From the NCBI GenBank assembly GCA_002325245.1, contig DCRR01000022.1:26278-90277 (forward strand): a stretch of 64,000 nucleotides of DNA, written 5' to 3'. Within the stretch, counting starts at the first letter, position 1. Each line of letters begins with the position of its first letter. This stretch comes from Microbacteriaceae bacterium UBA1487. Its GTDB lineage: Bacteria > Actinomycetota > Actinomycetes > Actinomycetales > Microbacteriaceae. Both the position numbers and the translations under genes were made by a program. Of the stretch, positions 31,546 to 41,487 are shown one piece after another. Under the pieces are notes generated by a model, which was given only the letters and a program-made list of their open reading frames with translations, had not been told where the DNA came from and did no database searches.

Positions 31546-34167
31546 TCATGTCACGGTGGACCCGTTGCCGGCATCGATGATGCCGCGCTGCCGGGCCTTC
31601 AAGATCGCTTCGGACCGTGAGCTGGCGCCCAGCTTGCGGTAGACGTTGCGCAGCTGCGTCTTCACGGTGTTGGGCGACACGTACAGCGCGGAGGCGATGG
31701 CCTCGACGGTCGGGCCCCCGGCTGCCAGCTCGAGCACGGCTCGCTCGCGCGTCGTGAGCTGCTGCGTGTACGCGACGCGGTGGAACGGGTCGGGAAGTCC
31801 GGCAAGATCCGCCGCCCGTTCCGGCAACCCCGAAGCCACGAGCGTCTGCAGGTCGGCGCGCGGCAGCAGCGAGAGCGGAATCCTCATGCCCGTGCGGTCC
31901 AGGATCGCGAAGGCGCGGCGGAGGCTGACAGCTGCGCTGTCCGTGAGCCCCAACTGATGCTCTGCGACAGCGATGACGAGCAGCGCGTCGGCGAGGTGGC
32001 GCGAGGTCTCCACGTCGCCGGCGAGCAGTGCACTCATCTCGGCGCGCGCCGCGGCGGGCTCCTGTCTCGCCAGTGCGATTCGCCCGCGCGCGATCCGGAT
32101 CGCGGGCGAATCGGTTCGACCCGCCCGAACAAGCTGCTCGGCGCGATGGAGCTGCCCGGTCGCGATCAGCAGATCCATGCGGACTGCCGTGAGCTGACTG
32201 ACCCCGTCCGTGCTCGCGATCCGGCCGCGAAAGCGCGCGAGAGCGCCGTGGAGCTCGTCGAGGGCGATCTCGTGCTCGTCGGCGAGCAGGCGAGCCGTCG
32301 CCCTGACCCAGAGCACGGTGGGCCAATGCTCGATGAGGTCGAGACGGTGGTCGAGTTCGGCGATCGCGTCGAGTGCTGCGCGGGGATCGCCGCGTTCCAG
32401 CAGCAGAAGGGCGCGCGCGACGTACCAGCCGGTTCCGCCGGCGCTTCGCTTCCAGAGGGGCAAGACCGCCTGAGTGACGCTCGCCGCATGCCGCTCGGCA
32501 TCGTGCATCTCGCCGCGCACCGCTTCCGCGAATGCCAGAAGACATGACCGGTGCTGGGAGCGTCCGGGGTGCGGATCGGAACTCAGCTGTCGGCCGAGGG
32601 TGACCGCGTCTGACCACCGGCCCACCAGGATGTAGGTGATCATGACCTGGGTCAGGCCGGGGCCCGCATCCACACCGAGGGACGTCCGCTCCGCAGCGGC
32701 GAGCATCCCCACGGCGGCAAGAACACGGTCGCCCGCGTGCGCCGCCGCCTCGTAGCGTCGCGAGGCTCGGAGCCCGGCGAAGATCGAGAGCTCGTTCCAG
32801 AGCGCGGCGACGCCCGTGCCCGGGGTGCCGAAGGCGTCGCGCCGGGCTTCGAGCTGCGGAACCGCGCCGTCGACGAGCTGAAGCAGGTAGTTCGAGGGCA
32901 GCGGTTCGCGTTCGCTGCGAACCACCGCGAGAGCGATGGCCAGCGTCGGCTCCGCTTCCAGGATGGCGGGGGAGTTCTCCGCCAGCACGCTCTCGAGCTC
33001 GTCAGGGAAGTGCGTGATCAGTGCCGAGAAGTGACGCGCGATCACAGGCCAGACCTGGTCGTAGCGACCCAGCTGCTGAAGCACGCGAATGGCGGGGATC
33101 GGATAGCCCTCGACATCGAGGTGCCGCGCGATGGTTGCGAGCAGGTCGTCGCGCTCAGCCGGATCGAGGGTGCGCTCGGCCTCCGTCAGCAGGGCCTGTC
33201 GAACGACCGCATGGAAGCTGAACGCCGCCGTGTCGCCTCCGGGCTGAGCCTCACCCAGCCCGGCTTCGGCGAAACGGTGCAACGAAGCGTCGAGGAAGCG
33301 CTGGGGGCAGAGCGCGCGCGCCAGCGCCGGTGTCAGCACCGGGCTCAGCGCCAGACGCAGGGCGATCTCCCGGTCCGCGGGATCTGCGAAGGCGGGGAGG
33401 GACTCCTGGGTCGCGGCCGTCGTCACGTCGGAGATCACGCGGGCGCGCGCTCCTTCGGTCTGCGCGGCCAGATGAGGGTTGGCGTCGAGCGCCGAGACCG
33501 CGAGGCGCAGCGTCAGGGCATGCCCGTGCGTGCCGGTCACGAGCGGCATCGCGGCATCGCGGCCCAGCGTCGCGGATGCGAGCTGCAGCAGCCCCTCGGT
33601 CTCGCGGAGCGTGAACGCCAGATCTGAAGCGCTCACGACGGCGGGCGAGAGCCGCGCATGCGCGTTGCCGGATTCGAACGTCAGTCGTCGCCGGCTGGTC
33701 GCAATGACCCGGACGCGGGGCAGCCGCTCGAGCAGCCAACCCAGCTCGACCAGGGTGTCGTCGCTCAGCACGTGAGCGTCGTCGAGCACCAGCAAGAGAT
33801 CGGCCGTGCGGCGCTCGAGCCGCTCGAGCACCAGAGCCGGCGCGATCTTGTCGTCATCCCGATCCGCGAGGAAGGCCTCGAGCTGCGCGTCGTGTGCGAC
33901 CAGGCCGTCAGTCACGAGGGCCCGCACGAGTCGATTCCAGAACCGGGACCGGTATCCCATGCTCTCGTCGACATTCAGCCAGAGAAGGGCACCGCTTGCC
34001 TTGGGGCGGTGCCGGAGCCAGTCGACCACCGCCGTCGTCTTTCCGGAGCCGCCGGGACCCCGGACGATCACGATCGGAGCGGAGCTCGCCGCCGTGAGAG
34101 CGTCGCTGACGCGACCGCGGCTGCAGTGGGTCGTGGGAAGGCGCGGCAGTCGGTTGGACGACGGCAT
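31546..34167 (-). CDS. MalT/LuxR-type large transcriptional regulator (STAND ATPase)
   Basis: 873 residues. An N-terminal NACHT/STAND-type ATPase with Walker A GPGGSGKTT (K43) and Walker B LLLVLDDAH is followed by a winged-helix and helical TPR-like region (about 280-790). The C-terminus is a LuxR helix-turn-helix (LTTRERAVLELAAGG ... SPNTVKTQLRNVYRKL). In MalT-like regulators the TPR part binds an inducer and ATP drives oligomerisation on DNA. The inducer is unknown. The frame is open to an ATG at 34272; 34167 (MPSSNRLPRLP) better matches family N-termini. Confidence 0.85.
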   Translation of the reverse strand: MPSSNRLPRLPTTHCSRGRVSDALTAASSAPIVIVRGPGGSGKTTAVVDWLRHRPKASGALLWLNVDESMGYRSRFWNRLVRALVTDGLVAHDAQLEAFLADRDDDKIAPALVLERLERRTADLLLVLDDAHVLSDDTLVELGWLLERLPRVRVIATSRRRLTFESGNAHARLSPAVVSASDLAFTLRETEGLLQLASATLGRDAAMPLVTGTHGHALTLRLAVSALDANPHLAAQTEGARARVISDVTTAATQESLPAFADPADREIALRLALSPVLTPALARALCPQRFLDASLHRFAEAGLGEAQPGGDTAAFSFHAVVRQALLTEAERTLDPAERDDLLATIARHLDVEGYPIPAIRVLQQLGRYDQVWPVIARHFSALITHFPDELESVLAENSPAILEAEPTLAIALAVVRSEREPLPSNYLLQLVDGAVPQLEARRDAFGTPGTGVAALWNELSIFAGLRASRRYEAAAHAGDRVLAAVGMLAAAERTSLGVDAGPGLTQVMITYILVGRWSDAVTLGRQLSSDPHPGRSQHRSCLLAFAEAVRGEMHDAERHAASVTQAVLPLWKRSAGGTGWYVARALLLLERGDPRAALDAIAELDHRLDLIEHWPTVLWVRATARLLADEHEIALDELHGALARFRGRIASTDGVSQLTAVRMDLLIATGQLHRAEQLVRAGRTDSPAIRIARGRIALARQEPAAARAEMSALLAGDVETSRHLADALLVIAVAEHQLGLTDSAAVSLRRAFAILDRTGMRIPLSLLPRADLQTLVASGLPERAADLAGLPDPFHRVAYTQQLTTRERAVLELAAGGPTVEAIASALYVSPNTVKTQLRNVYRKLGASSRSEAILKARQRGIIDAGNGSTVT

Positions 34168-34409
34168 GGCGGATGAGAGGGCCTTTCGTGCGCGGACGCG
34201 GCGGGCAGAGGTGCTGAACCGGCGCCACGGAGTGCGGAGACGGCGCAGCGGAACGTTCCCCCGTCCGGTCATCTTGCCGAACCCCGCGCTCGATCCCGGG
34301 AGCCCGCACCGTCGCGCCGTCGAGCCGCGTTCGGAATCGTGGTGAGAGCGCGCCGCGGAGCCGTCGAGGCGGCGCGAAACGACCGCTGCGGGGCCGCGAC
34401 ACGCCCGGG

Positions 34410-34438
34410 TTGCAGCAAATGCCGGGGTGTGGCAAACT
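34410..34438 (+). promoter_or_regulatory. candidate S10 operon promoter
   Basis: TTGCAG (34410-34415), 17-nt spacer, CAAACT (34433-34438). Transcription would start near 34445. It is the only good pair in the gap upstream of rpsJ. Confidence 0.55.
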
Positions 34439-34722
34439 CTTCTAGTTCGACATTCCGCGCTTTGATGCGCGGATCACTGCCAGGCAGTGCATAGCCGCCG
34501 GAACTACGGTTCTGACGCAGGCTAGGCCGCGGGGAGCAGAACAAAAAGCTTCAATCGAATCCAATCCTCGTCGGGAATTCGTGCGTTCGCGCGCGCGTGC
34601 CGCCGAGTGGGGTGGATTGACAGAAGAACAGTGGTGCGTCAGCACGAAAGGTTCGTGAAGAACCGGACGTTGTTGCGCGATGCCTCGCAACGCGAGGTGT
34701 GAGACAGAGAAGAGAGATGCAC
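34439..34722 (+). promoter_or_regulatory. S10 operon leader with hairpins
   Basis: About 280 nt between the candidate start site and rpsJ. Hairpins: CCGCGC-6 nt-GCGCGG (34455-34472), CACTGC-CAG-GCAGTG (34475-34489), and CCTCGC-AAC-GCGAGG just before the ribosome site. In Gammaproteobacteria S10 leaders carry L4 autoregulation; nothing here matches that structure, so a regulatory role is inference. The part upstream of the promoter (34168-34409) shows nothing else. Confidence 0.4.
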
Positions 34723-35031
34723 ATGGCGGGACAGAAGATCCGCATCCGGCTGAAGTCATACGACCACGCTGGCCTCGACGCCTCGGCGCGCAAGATCGTT
34801 GACACGGTCACCCGTGCGGGTGCCACCGTGGTCGGTCCGGTTCCGCTTCCGACGGAGAAGAACGTGGTCACCGTGATCCGTTCTCCCCACAAGTACAAGG
34901 ACAGCCGCGAGCACTTCGAGAAGCGCACCCACAAGCGTCTGATCGACATCATCGACCCCACTCCCAAGGCGGTCGACTCGCTCATGCGCCTCGACCTCCC
35001 CGCCGACGTCAACATCGAGATCAAGCTCTAG
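34723..35031 (+). CDS. rpsJ: 30S ribosomal protein S10
   Basis: 102 residues from ATG 34723 (MAGQKIRIRLKSYDH), the normal length. An ATG two codons earlier is possible, but GAGAAGAGAG better fits 34723. Head protein and transcription antitermination partner of NusB. First gene of the S10 operon. Confidence 0.97.
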   Translation: MAGQKIRIRLKSYDHAGLDASARKIVDTVTRAGATVVGPVPLPTEKNVVTVIRSPHKYKDSREHFEKRTHKRLIDIIDPTPKAVDSLMRLDLPADVNIEIKL

Positions 35032-35067
35032 TCCCCGCGACTGGCGCTCAGAAATCAAGGAATTCCA

Positions 35068-35718
35068 ATGTCTGCAGTCAAGACGACCAAGGGTCTGCTC
35101 GGCACCAAGCTCGGCATGACCCAGGTCTGGGACGAGAACAACAAGCTCGTTCCGGTGACCGTCGTCCAGATCTCCCCGAATGTCGTGACCCAGGTCCGCT
35201 CGGTGGAGAAGGACGGCTACGCCGCGGTTCAGATCGCCTACGGGCAGATCGACCCCCGCAAGGTCAACAAGCCCGCCGCCGGCCACTTCGAGAAGGCCGG
35301 CGTCACGCCGCGCCGTCACCTCACCGAGGTTCGGACGGCTGACGCTGCCGAGTACACCGCGGGCCAGGAGCTCGCCGTGGACATCTTCGAAGCCGGCCAG
35401 TTCGTCGACGTCGTCGGCACGAGCAAGGGCAAGGGCTTCGCCGGTGTCATGAAGCGCCACAACTTCAAGGGCGTCTCCGCTTCGCACGGTGCGCACCGCA
35501 ACCACCGCAAGCCCGGCTCGATCGGTGCCTCCTCGACGCCCAGCCGCGTCTTCAAGGGCATGCGCATGGCCGGCCGCATGGGTGGCGAGCGCGTCACGGT
35601 TCAGGGCCTCAAGGTCCACGCCGTGGACGCCGAGAAGGGCCTCCTGCTGGTCAAGGGCGCCGTTCCCGGCGCGCGCGGCCGCATCGTGTTCGTCCGCAAC
35701 GCCGTGAAGGGTGCGTGA
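35068..35718 (+). CDS. rplC: 50S ribosomal protein L3
   Basis: 216 residues. LLGTKLGMTQVWDE start and the loop KGFAGVMKRHNFKG with the peptidyl-transferase-centre extension (HGAHRNHRKPGSIG). Early 50S assembly protein. 36 nt after rpsJ. Confidence 0.98.
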   Translation: MSAVKTTKGLLGTKLGMTQVWDENNKLVPVTVVQISPNVVTQVRSVEKDGYAAVQIAYGQIDPRKVNKPAAGHFEKAGVTPRRHLTEVRTADAAEYTAGQELAVDIFEAGQFVDVVGTSKGKGFAGVMKRHNFKGVSASHGAHRNHRKPGSIGASSTPSRVFKGMRMAGRMGGERVTVQGLKVHAVDAEKGLLLVKGAVPGARGRIVFVRNAVKGA

Positions 35719-35723
35719 TCGTC

Positions 35724-36377
35724 ATGGCTAACACCACTGTCGACGTCATCGACGCGAAGGGAAAGAAGTCCGGCTCGGTCGAGCTGCCCGCTTCGATCTT
35801 CGACGTCCAGACCAACGTTCCGCTGATCCACCAGGTGGTGACCGCGCAGCTCGCGGCCGCCCGCCAGGGAACGCACAAGGTCAAGGGTCGCGGCGAGGTG
35901 TCCGGTTCCGGCACCAAGCCCTTCAAGCAGAAGGGCACCGGCCGTGCTCGTCAGGGCTCGATCCGCATGCCGCAGCACCGCGGCGGCGGCATCGTCCACG
36001 GACCGGTCCCGCGTGACTACTCGCAGCGCACCCCCAAGAAGATGATCGCCGCGGCTCTGCTCGGCGTCATCTCGGACCGCGCGCGCGGCGAGCGTCTGCA
36101 CGTCGTTGAGAGCTTCGGCCTCGCCGAGCTGCCCAGCACCAAGACCGCCATCTCGCTGCTCACGCAGGTCGCGACGAGCAAGAACGTGCTCGTCGTGCTC
36201 GAGCGCAGCGACGAGGTCAGCGCGAAGAGCGTGCGGAACCTCCGCAACGTGCACGTGCTGTTCGCGGACCAGCTCAACGCCTACGACGTGGTCGTCAGCG
36301 ACGACATCGTCTTCACCAAGGGTGCCTTCGAGTCGTTCGTCGCCTCGAAGTCGAACAAGGAAGAGGCCAGCGCATGA
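35724..36377 (+). CDS. rplD: 50S ribosomal protein L4
   Basis: 217 residues from ATG 35724 (MANTTVDVIDAKG). A GTG at 35715 overlapping the rplC stop is in frame but less typical. The tunnel loop KQKGTGRARQGSIRMPQHRGGG is intact, so no macrolide-type change is seen. rplW starts by ATGA overlap. Confidence 0.97.
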   Translation: MANTTVDVIDAKGKKSGSVELPASIFDVQTNVPLIHQVVTAQLAAARQGTHKVKGRGEVSGSGTKPFKQKGTGRARQGSIRMPQHRGGGIVHGPVPRDYSQRTPKKMIAAALLGVISDRARGERLHVVESFGLAELPSTKTAISLLTQVATSKNVLVVLERSDEVSAKSVRNLRNVHVLFADQLNAYDVVVSDDIVFTKGAFESFVASKSNKEEASA

Positions 36378-36673
36378 GCGGCTACAACAAGGACCCGCGC
36401 GACATCATCCTCGCGCCCGTCGTGAGCGAGAAGAGCTACAGCCTGATCGATGACGGGAAGTACACCTTCGAGGTGGACCCCCGCTCGAACAAGACCGAGA
36501 TCAAGCTCGCCATCGAAAAGATCTTCAACGTGAAGGTCGCCTCGGTGAACACCCTCAACCGCAACGGCAAGACCCGTCGTACGCGTTTCGGTGCCGGTAA
36601 GCGCAAGGACACCAAGCGCGCGATCGTCACCCTCAAGTCCGGTTCGATCGACATCTTCACGGCTGTCGGCTAG
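36374..36673 (+). CDS. rplW: 50S ribosomal protein L23
   Basis: 99 residues. The exit-tunnel protein that docks trigger factor and SRP. Motifs DIILAPVVSEKSYSL and FNVKVASVNTLNRNGK. Overlaps rplD by 4 nt. Confidence 0.97.
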   Translation: MSGYNKDPRDIILAPVVSEKSYSLIDDGKYTFEVDPRSNKTEIKLAIEKIFNVKVASVNTLNRNGKTRRTRFGAGKRKDTKRAIVTLKSGSIDIFTAVG

Positions 36674-36690
36674 GACCTCAGGAGACCATC

Positions 36691-37530
<840 letters not shown>

Positions 37531-37542
37531 AGGTAGAAGAAG

Positions 37543-37824
37543 ATGCCGCGCAGTCTCAAGAAGGGTCCCTTCGTCGACGACCACCTGTTCCGCAAGGTTC
37601 AGGTCCAGAACGATGCAGGCTCCAAGAACGTGATCAAGACCTGGTCGCGCCGTTCGATGATCGTCCCCGCCATGCTGGGGCACACCATCGCCGTGCACGA
37701 CGGTCGCAAGCACATCCCGGTCTTCGTGACCGAGACCATGGTCGGGCACAAGCTCGGCGAGTTCGCGCCCACCCGCACTTTCCGTGGGCACGAGAAGGAC
37801 GACAAGAAGGGACGGCGTCGCTGA
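37543..37824 (+). CDS. rpsS: 30S ribosomal protein S19
   Basis: 93 residues, normal length. MPRSLKKGPFVDDHL and the conserved GHKLGEFAPTRTF. Head protein contacting S13. TGA overlaps the rplV start (TGATG). Confidence 0.98.
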   Translation: MPRSLKKGPFVDDHLFRKVQVQNDAGSKNVIKTWSRRSMIVPAMLGHTIAVHDGRKHIPVFVTETMVGHKLGEFAPTRTFRGHEKDDKKGRRR

Positions 37825-38222
37825 TGGTTGAGTCGATCGCCCGCGTGAAGCACATCCGCGTCACGCCCATGAAGGCTCGTCGCATCGTGGACATCATCCG
37901 CGGCAAGCAGGCTCAGGAGGCTCTCGCCATCCTGAAGTTCGCCCCGCAGAGCGCCAGCGAGCCGATCTACAAGCTCGTGGCCTCGGCCATGGCTAACGCA
38001 CGTGTGAAGGCGGATGCCTCGAACACCTTCCTCGACGAGCAGGACCTGGTCATCGCCAAGGCCTACGTCGACGAGGGAACGACGCTCAAGCGCTTCCGCC
38101 CGCGTGCCCAGGGCCGCGCCTTCAAGATCCTGAAGCGCACGAGCCACATCACCGTCGTGCTGGCGACGCCGGACGAGCTCGTCTCGAACGCAGCGCCGAC
38201 GCAGAAGGCAGGGAAGAAGTAA
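37824..38222 (+). CDS. rplV: 50S ribosomal protein L22
   Basis: 132 residues from ATG 37824, coupled to rpsS by TGATG. Tunnel beta-hairpin RFRPRAQGRAFKILKRTSHIT is intact. The tail after DELVSNAAPTQKAGKK is short. Confidence 0.97.
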   Translation: MVESIARVKHIRVTPMKARRIVDIIRGKQAQEALAILKFAPQSASEPIYKLVASAMANARVKADASNTFLDEQDLVIAKAYVDEGTTLKRFRPRAQGRAFKILKRTSHITVVLATPDELVSNAAPTQKAGKK

Positions 38223-38983
38223 TGGGCCAGAAGGTCAACCCGTACGGTTTCCGTCTCGGCATCACCACCGACCACGTGTCGCGCTGGTTCGCCGACTCGA
38301 CCAAGCCCGGTCAGCGCTACGCCGACTTCGTGGCCGAGGACATCAAGATCCGCGACCTGCTCAAGACGAGCCTGGACCGCGCTGGTGTTGCTCGCATCGA
38401 GATCGAGCGCACCCGTGACCGCGTGCGTGTGGACATCCACACCGCGCGTCCCGGCATCGTGATCGGTCGCCGCGGCGCCGAGGCCGAGCGCATCCGCGCC
38501 GACCTCGAGAAGCTCACCAAGAAGCAGATCCAGCTCAACATCCTCGAGGTGAAGAACCCCGAGGCCGAGGCTCAGCTGGTCGCGCAGGGAATCGCCGAGC
38601 AGCTCTCTGCTCGTGTCGCCTTCCGTCGCGCGATGCGCAAGGGTCTGCAGGGCGCTCAGCGCGCCGGCGCCAAGGGTGTTCGCATCCAGGTGTCGGGTCG
38701 TCTGGGTGGCGCCGAGATGAGCCGCTCGGAGTTCTATCGCGAGGGTCGTGTGCCGCTGCACACGCTGCGCGCGAACATCGACTACGGCTTCTACGAGGCC
38801 CGCACCACCTTTGGTCGCATCGGCGTCAAGGTGTGGATCTACAAGGGCGACATCACCAACAAGGAACTTGCTCGTGAGCAGGCGGCTCAGAAGTCGTCGC
38901 GCCCCGAGCGTCGTGACGGCGGCCCGCGCGGCCGTGGCCCCCGTGCCGAAGCCGCGCCCGCCACCGCAGGAGCCGAGGCGTAA
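38222..38983 (+). CDS. rpsC: 30S ribosomal protein S3
   Basis: 253 residues. KH domain with IVIGRRGAEAERIRADL and the mRNA-entry motif GVRIQVSGRLGGAEM. The tail from about 225 is Arg/Gly/Pro/Ala-rich and disordered, typical of actinobacteria. Starts by TAATG with rplV. Confidence 0.98.
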   Translation: MGQKVNPYGFRLGITTDHVSRWFADSTKPGQRYADFVAEDIKIRDLLKTSLDRAGVARIEIERTRDRVRVDIHTARPGIVIGRRGAEAERIRADLEKLTKKQIQLNILEVKNPEAEAQLVAQGIAEQLSARVAFRRAMRKGLQGAQRAGAKGVRIQVSGRLGGAEMSRSEFYREGRVPLHTLRANIDYGFYEARTTFGRIGVKVWIYKGDITNKELAREQAAQKSSRPERRDGGPRGRGPRAEAAPATAGAEA

Positions 38984-38985
38984 TC

Positions 38986-39405
38986 ATGCTTATTCCCCGC
39001 AAGGTCAAGTACCGCAAGCAGCACCACCCCGGCCGTGACGGCCAGGCCACCGGTGGCACCAAGGTGTCGTTCGGTGACTACGGGATCCAGGCGCTGACTC
39101 CCGCGTACGTCACCAACCGTCAGATCGAGTCCGCTCGTATCGCGATGACCCGTCACATCAAGCGTGGTGGAAAGGTGTGGATCAACATCTACCCCGACCG
39201 TCCGCTGACGAAGAAGCCGGCCGAAACCCGCATGGGTTCCGGTAAGGGTTCGCCGGAGTGGTGGGTCGCCAACGTCAAGCCGGGTCGCGTCCTCTTCGAG
39301 GTCGCCGGCGTTGACGAGGAGCTCGCCCGTGAGGCGCTGCTCCGTGCAATTCACAAGCTGCCCCTCAAGGCACGCATCATCAAGCGCGAGGAGGGCGACG
39401 CGTAA
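38986..39405 (+). CDS. rplP: 50S ribosomal protein L16
   Basis: 139 residues, normal. MLIPRKVKYRKQHH start and GSGKGSPEWWVANVKPGR. Near the A-site tRNA. TAATG overlap with rpmC. Confidence 0.98.
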   Translation: MLIPRKVKYRKQHHPGRDGQATGGTKVSFGDYGIQALTPAYVTNRQIESARIAMTRHIKRGGKVWINIYPDRPLTKKPAETRMGSGKGSPEWWVANVKPGRVLFEVAGVDEELAREALLRAIHKLPLKARIIKREEGDA

Positions 39406-39740
39406 TGGCCGTCGGATCCAAGGAGCTCGCCCCGATCGAGCTCGACACCTATGAAGACGAGCGACTCGTCGAAGAGCTGAAGAAGGCCAAGGAAGAGCTG
39501 TTCAACCTGCGCTTCCAGTCGGCCACCGGTCAGCTCGAGAGCCACGGACGCCTGCGTGCCGTGAAGCGCGACATCGCTCGCATCTACACCGTCATCCGTG
39601 AGCGCGAGCTCGGCATCCGGGCCACGCCCGCGCCGATCGAGGCTCCCGCGAAGGCGCCCAAGAAGTCCGCCAAGAAGTCGGAGGCCGCTGAGGCTACCGA
39701 GGCCGAGGCTGCTGACACCGCCGAGGAGGCGAGCAAGTAA
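39405..39740 (+). CDS. rpmC: 50S ribosomal protein L29 with Ala/Glu/Lys-rich C-terminal tail
   Basis: 111 residues against about 65-80 usually. The L29 core (LVEELKKAKEELFNLRFQ ... IARIYTVIRERELG) ends near 70. It is followed by a disordered tail first Lys/Pro/Ala-rich (APAKAPKKSAKKSE) and then acidic. Lies near the tunnel exit, so the tail could meet SecY or targeting factors. TAATG on both sides. Confidence 0.96.
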   Translation: MAVGSKELAPIELDTYEDERLVEELKKAKEELFNLRFQSATGQLESHGRLRAVKRDIARIYTVIRERELGIRATPAPIEAPAKAPKKSAKKSEAAEATEAEAADTAEEASK

Positions 39741-40057
39741 TGGCACAGGTCAAGAAGGCCGAGGCCGGACACGAGTCCGCCGCCCACGACGTTCGCGACG
39801 AGAGCGCGCGTGGCTACCGCAAGGTTCGCCGCGGCTACGTGACGAGCGACAAGATGAACAAGACCATCGTGGTTGAGGTCGAGGACCGCGTGAAGCACCC
39901 GCTTTACGGCAAGGTCATCCGCCGCACCTCGAAGATCAAGGCTCACGACGAGAACAACACGGCCGGCATCGGCGACCTCGTCACGATCACGGAGACTCGC
40001 CCGCTGAGCGCGACCAAGCGCTGGCGTCTGGTCGAGATCAACGAGAAGGCGAAGTAA
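39740..40057 (+). CDS. rpsQ: 30S ribosomal protein S17
   Basis: 105 residues. OB fold with RRGYVTSDKMNKTIVVEVEDR and KHPLYGKVI. A 30-residue charged N-terminal extension precedes the core. Coupled to rpmC by TAATG. Confidence 0.97.
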   Translation: MAQVKKAEAGHESAAHDVRDESARGYRKVRRGYVTSDKMNKTIVVEVEDRVKHPLYGKVIRRTSKIKAHDENNTAGIGDLVTITETRPLSATKRWRLVEINEKAK

Positions 40058-40060
40058 GCC

Positions 40061-40429
40061 ATGCTGCAGCAAGAATCTCGAGTCAAGGTCGCCGACAACA
40101 CCGGCGCCAAGGAGCTCCTGACGATTCGCGTGCTCGGTGGTTCCGGCCGTCGCTACGCCGGTCTCGGCGATGTCATCGTCGCGACCGTCAAGGACGCGAT
40201 CCCGGGCGGCAACGTCAAGAAGGGCGACGTCGTCAAGGCCGTCATCGTGCGCACCGTCAAGCAGACGCGTCGTCCCGATGGCTCCTACATCAAGTTTGAC
40301 GAGAACGCCGCCGTCATCCTGAAGGCTGATGGGGACCCCCGTGGAACCCGCATCTTCGGACCGGTCGGCCGCGAACTGCGCGACAAGAAGTTCATGAAGA
40401 TCATCTCGCTCGCGCCGGAGGTGCTCTAA
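40061..40429 (+). CDS. rplN: 50S ribosomal protein L14
   Basis: 122 residues, normal. MLQQESRVKVADNTGAKEL start and GTRIFGPVGRELRDKKFMKI near the end. First gene of the spc-type set, here continuous with the S10 operon. Confidence 0.98.
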   Translation: MLQQESRVKVADNTGAKELLTIRVLGGSGRRYAGLGDVIVATVKDAIPGGNVKKGDVVKAVIVRTVKQTRRPDGSYIKFDENAAVILKADGDPRGTRIFGPVGRELRDKKFMKIISLAPEVL

Positions 40430-40431
40430 CT

Positions 40432-40794
40432 ATGGGCCGCAACATCAAGAAGGGCGACCTCGTCCAGATCATCAGCGGTCCCTCGCAGGACCGCGGCGGT
40501 GACCGGGGCAAGCAGGGTCGCGTGATCGAGGTTCTCTCCGAGAAGAACCGCGTCATCGTCGAGGGCGTCAACTACGTCACGAAGCACGTCAAGGTCGGGC
40601 AGTCGCAGCGCGGCACCAAGACCGGCGGCATCGAGACGCACGAGGCGCCGATCCACATCTCGAATGTGGCACTCGTCGACCCCAAGACCAAGACGCCGAC
40701 CCGCGTCGGTTTCCGTGAGGAGACCGTCGAGAAGGACGGCGTCAAGAAGACCGTTCGCGTGCGCTACGCGAAGAAGTCCGGAGAAGTGATCTGA
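40432..40794 (+). CDS. rplX: 50S ribosomal protein L24
   Basis: 120 residues. KOW motif IKKGDLVQIISGPSQDRGG. Assembly initiator protein. Shares its stop with the rplE start (TGATG). Confidence 0.97.
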   Translation: MGRNIKKGDLVQIISGPSQDRGGDRGKQGRVIEVLSEKNRVIVEGVNYVTKHVKVGQSQRGTKTGGIETHEAPIHISNVALVDPKTKTPTRVGFREETVEKDGVKKTVRVRYAKKSGEVI

Positions 40795-41378
40795 TGGCCG
40801 CGACGACTGAGGCTGGCACAATCCAGCCCCGACTCAAGTCGAAGTACCGCACGGAGATCGTCAAGACTCTCAGCGAAGAGTTCGGGTACACCAACCCGCA
40901 CCAGGTTCCTGGTCTTGTCAAGATCGTCGTCAACACCGGTGTCGGTGAAGCCGCGCGCGACTCGAAGGTGATCGAGGGGGCCATCAAGGACCTCACGCTC
41001 ATCACGGGTCAGAAGCCGCAGGTGACGCTCGCCCGCAAGTCGATCGCGCAGTTCAAGCTGCGTGAGGGCATGCCGATCGGCGCCCACGTGACGCTGCGCG
41101 GCGACCGTGCCTGGGAGTTCCTCGACCGCCTGCTGTCGCTCGCGCTTCCGCGCATCCGCGACTTCCGCGGCCTGAGCGCCAAGCAGTTCGACGGCAACGG
41201 CAACTACACCTTCGGTCTCTCGGAGCAGAGCATGTTCCACGAGATCGATCAGGACAAGATCGACCGCGTCCGCGGATTCGACATCACGGTCGTCACCACC
41301 GCGAAGACGGATGACGAGGGTCGCGCCCTGCTGCGCGCGCTCGGCTTCCCGTTCAAGTCGGCGGAGAACGCCCAGTAG
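40794..41378 (+). CDS. rplE: 50S ribosomal protein L5
   Basis: 194 residues. LVKIVVNTGVGEAARDSK and LRGDRAWEFLDRLL. Binds 5S rRNA in the central protuberance. rpsN, often the next gene, is not present in the following 109 nt. Confidence 0.98.
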   Translation: MAATTEAGTIQPRLKSKYRTEIVKTLSEEFGYTNPHQVPGLVKIVVNTGVGEAARDSKVIEGAIKDLTLITGQKPQVTLARKSIAQFKLREGMPIGAHVTLRGDRAWEFLDRLLSLALPRIRDFRGLSAKQFDGNGNYTFGLSEQSMFHEIDQDKIDRVRGFDITVVTTAKTDDEGRALLRALGFPFKSAENAQ

Positions 41379-41382
41379 CACC

Positions 41383-41404
41383 CGACGGGGCAACCGCCCC
41401 GTCG
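41383..41404 (+). terminator. hairpin between rplE and rpsH
   Basis: Perfect 9-bp stem (CGACGGGGC / GCCCCGTCG) with an AACC loop, 4 nt after the rplE stop, no T-tract. It sits where rpsN would be in many genomes. Possible attenuator or processing site within the operon. Confidence 0.5.
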
Positions 41405-41487
41405 ACCATCAACCAGGTCGGCATCCGGTCGGTGCTCTTGAGGAGCTAGCGGATGTCGAAACCGGCTGAACGAAGGAAACACACACA

